This document shows, one piece after another, positions 4,324 to 5,258 of a DNA stretch of 5,258 nt. Every line of letters starts with the position of its first letter. The first letter of the stretch is position 1. Source of the DNA: Methanobacteriota archaeon (GTDB lineage: Archaea; Methanobacteriota; Methanobacteria; Methanobacteriales; Methanobacteriaceae); the NCBI GenBank assembly GCA_023434825.1, contig JAEYSH010000072.1, positions 1 through 5,258 of the forward strand, given 5' to 3'. The translations under genes and the position numbers were made by a program. The notes below the pieces were generated by a model. The model did no database searches and was not told where the DNA came from. It saw only the letters and a program-made list of their open reading frames with translations.

Positions 4324-5258
4324 TTAATTTAAACTCTCACAAAGCTCAACAGCTTTCTTTGCAGCGGCTTCCATTGAAGTTTCAAATGAAATTCCAGCAT
4401 CATTTAAAATACGCTGACCTTCTTCTTCATTTGTACCGGTTAGTCGGATAACAATAGGAACTTTTCTTTCTGCATTGTCTAGTGTATCAATAACTCCTTT
4501 AGCAACATCATCTGCACGGGTTATTCCACCAAGCACATTTAAAAAGATTACTTTGACATTTGGTTCTGCAATTACAAGATTTAAGGCTTTGCTAACGATT
4601 TCCTTAGAAGATCCACCACCGATATCTAAGAATGTGGCAGGTTTACCTCCATAAAGGTTTATCATGTCCATTCCAGTTAAAGTAAGTCCTGCACCGTTAC
4701 CAATAACTGCAATATCTCCATCAAGGGTTACATATGCAAATTCATCTTTTTTAGCTTCATCAAGTTCAGCAAATTCTTTATGTCTCCACAGTGAATCGTC
4801 ATCAATTTCAAGCTTTGCATCAGCAGCAATAAGTCCCTCTGGAGTTAAAACAAGTGGATTTATTTCTGCAATTGTAGCATCATATTTTTTAAATACATTA
4901 AATAGTTTCAATATAAATCCAGCCATCTGTGAAATCATATTATTTTCAATACCCATTTTTCTGGCTATTTCACGTGCTTGGTAAGGCATAAATTCGTCTA
5001 ATGGATTAACATGATATTTAACTATTTTTTCAGGTGTTTTAGCTGCAACTTCTTCAATGTCAACGCCGCCTTCAGTACTTGCCATTATAAGTGGCATTTT
5101 AGCAGCTCTGTCCATAACTATGCTTAAATAAAATTCTGATTGAATATCGACTTTTTCTTCAACAAGAACTTTTTTAACGGTTTCTTCTTTTATGATAATG
5201 CCTATTAGTTCTTCTGTAACGGGGTCTGCTTCATCGGGAATTTCTGCAAATTTGATAC
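4324..5258 (-). CDS. sucC: Succinyl-CoA ligase (ADP-forming) beta subunit, 5' end outside window
   Basis: This subunit, with SucD, makes succinyl-CoA from succinate, CoA and a nucleoside triphosphate. In methanogens this feeds 2-oxoglutarate synthesis in the incomplete reductive citrate pathway. About 311 codons are visible. The frame stays open past the internal ATG at 5113-5115 to the window edge, and the added residues (KKVLVEEKVDIQSEFYLSIV) match the ATP-grasp region just before the conserved MASTEGG, so roughly 60-75 N-terminal residues are missing. Counting from that internal Met: MASTEGG at 11-17; EINPLV with the Mg-nucleotide ligands Glu84 and Asn86, and Asp99 (AADAKL); then the CoA-ligase domain with GNGAGLTLTGMD (139-150), FLDIGGG (162-168) and NVLGGITRAD (193-202). 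The C-terminus ends as expected for the family. Motifs are intact, so it is probably functional. Identification is by recalled alignment with E. coli SucC. The protein is cytoplasmic. Upstream genes, which might include 2-oxoglutarate oxidoreductase subunits, are not visible. Confidence 0.95.
   Translation of the reverse strand, partial: IKFAEIPDEADPVTEELIGIIIKEETVKKVLVEEKVDIQSEFYLSIVMDRAAKMPLIMASTEGGVDIEEVAAKTPEKIVKYHVNPLDEFMPYQAREIARKMGIENNMISQMAGFILKLFNVFKKYDATIAEINPLVLTPEGLIAADAKLEIDDDSLWRHKEFAELDEAKKDEFAYVTLDGDIAVIGNGAGLTLTGMDMINLYGGKPATFLDIGGGSSKEIVSKALNLVIAEPNVKVIFLNVLGGITRADDVAKGVIDTLDNAERKVPIVIRLTGTNEEEGQRILNDAGISFETSMEAAAKKAVELCESLN

Noticed and set aside
4664..4984. Plus-strand frame of 106 codons inside sucC
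   Set aside because: It is antisense to the conserved CoA-ligase and ATP-grasp motifs of sucC. Its Ser-rich product is typical of a shadow frame.
5113..5115. ATG at 5113-5115 as the start of sucC
   Set aside because: The frame stays open for 47 more codons to the window edge, and those residues match the SucC ATP-grasp domain, so this Met is internal.

Overview
The window is AT-rich (roughly one third G+C by eye) and looks like the chromosome of a methanogenic archaeon, most probably Methanobacterium or a close relative in Methanobacteriales. The reasons are a secreted DUF1002 protein of the kind common in that order, archaeal TATA-like promoters (TTTAAATATA types), ribosome sites matching the GGAGGTGAT family, a stand-alone succinyl-CoA ligase beta subunit such as methanogens use in the incomplete reductive citrate pathway, and lineage-type hypothetical proteins. 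The assignment rests on recognition of the sequence, not on a search.

Layout from left to right. Positions 1-832 (+) hold a DUF1002 secreted protein that lacks its first residues at the window edge and is followed by a strong hairpin. Positions 1005-2087 (+) hold an unrecognised polytopic membrane protein with one long polar loop, possibly a polysaccharide polymerase-like protein. Positions 2084-2902 (-) hold a membrane-anchored YkuE/YaeI-type metallophosphoesterase whose stop codon overlaps the stop of the membrane protein. Positions 2903-3158 are a divergent intergenic region with promoter-like elements. Positions 3159-3578 (+) hold a small, helical, soluble hypothetical protein. Positions 3670-4299 (+) hold a YkgJ-type CxxCxxCC cysteine-cluster protein. 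Positions 4324-5258 (-) hold sucC, which converges on the previous gene and runs off the right edge.

The genes do not form one obvious pathway. The first three products act at or outside the membrane (secreted protein, multi-pass membrane protein, anchored phosphoesterase), so a loose cell-envelope theme is possible but not shown. The right half is cytoplasmic: a hypothetical protein, a metal- or Fe-S-binding candidate and a central-metabolism enzyme. Two convergent gene ends (2084-2087 and 4299-4324) leave little or no room for separate terminators.

I found no CRISPR array, tRNA, rRNA, insertion sequence or defence system. The points most worth a second look are the long loop of the membrane protein, the GNND change in the phosphoesterase motif, the dyad-symmetric divergent promoter region, a pair of mutually exclusive hairpins at the end of the 3159 gene, and the hairpin after the DUF1002 gene. 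None amounts to a demonstrated new system.
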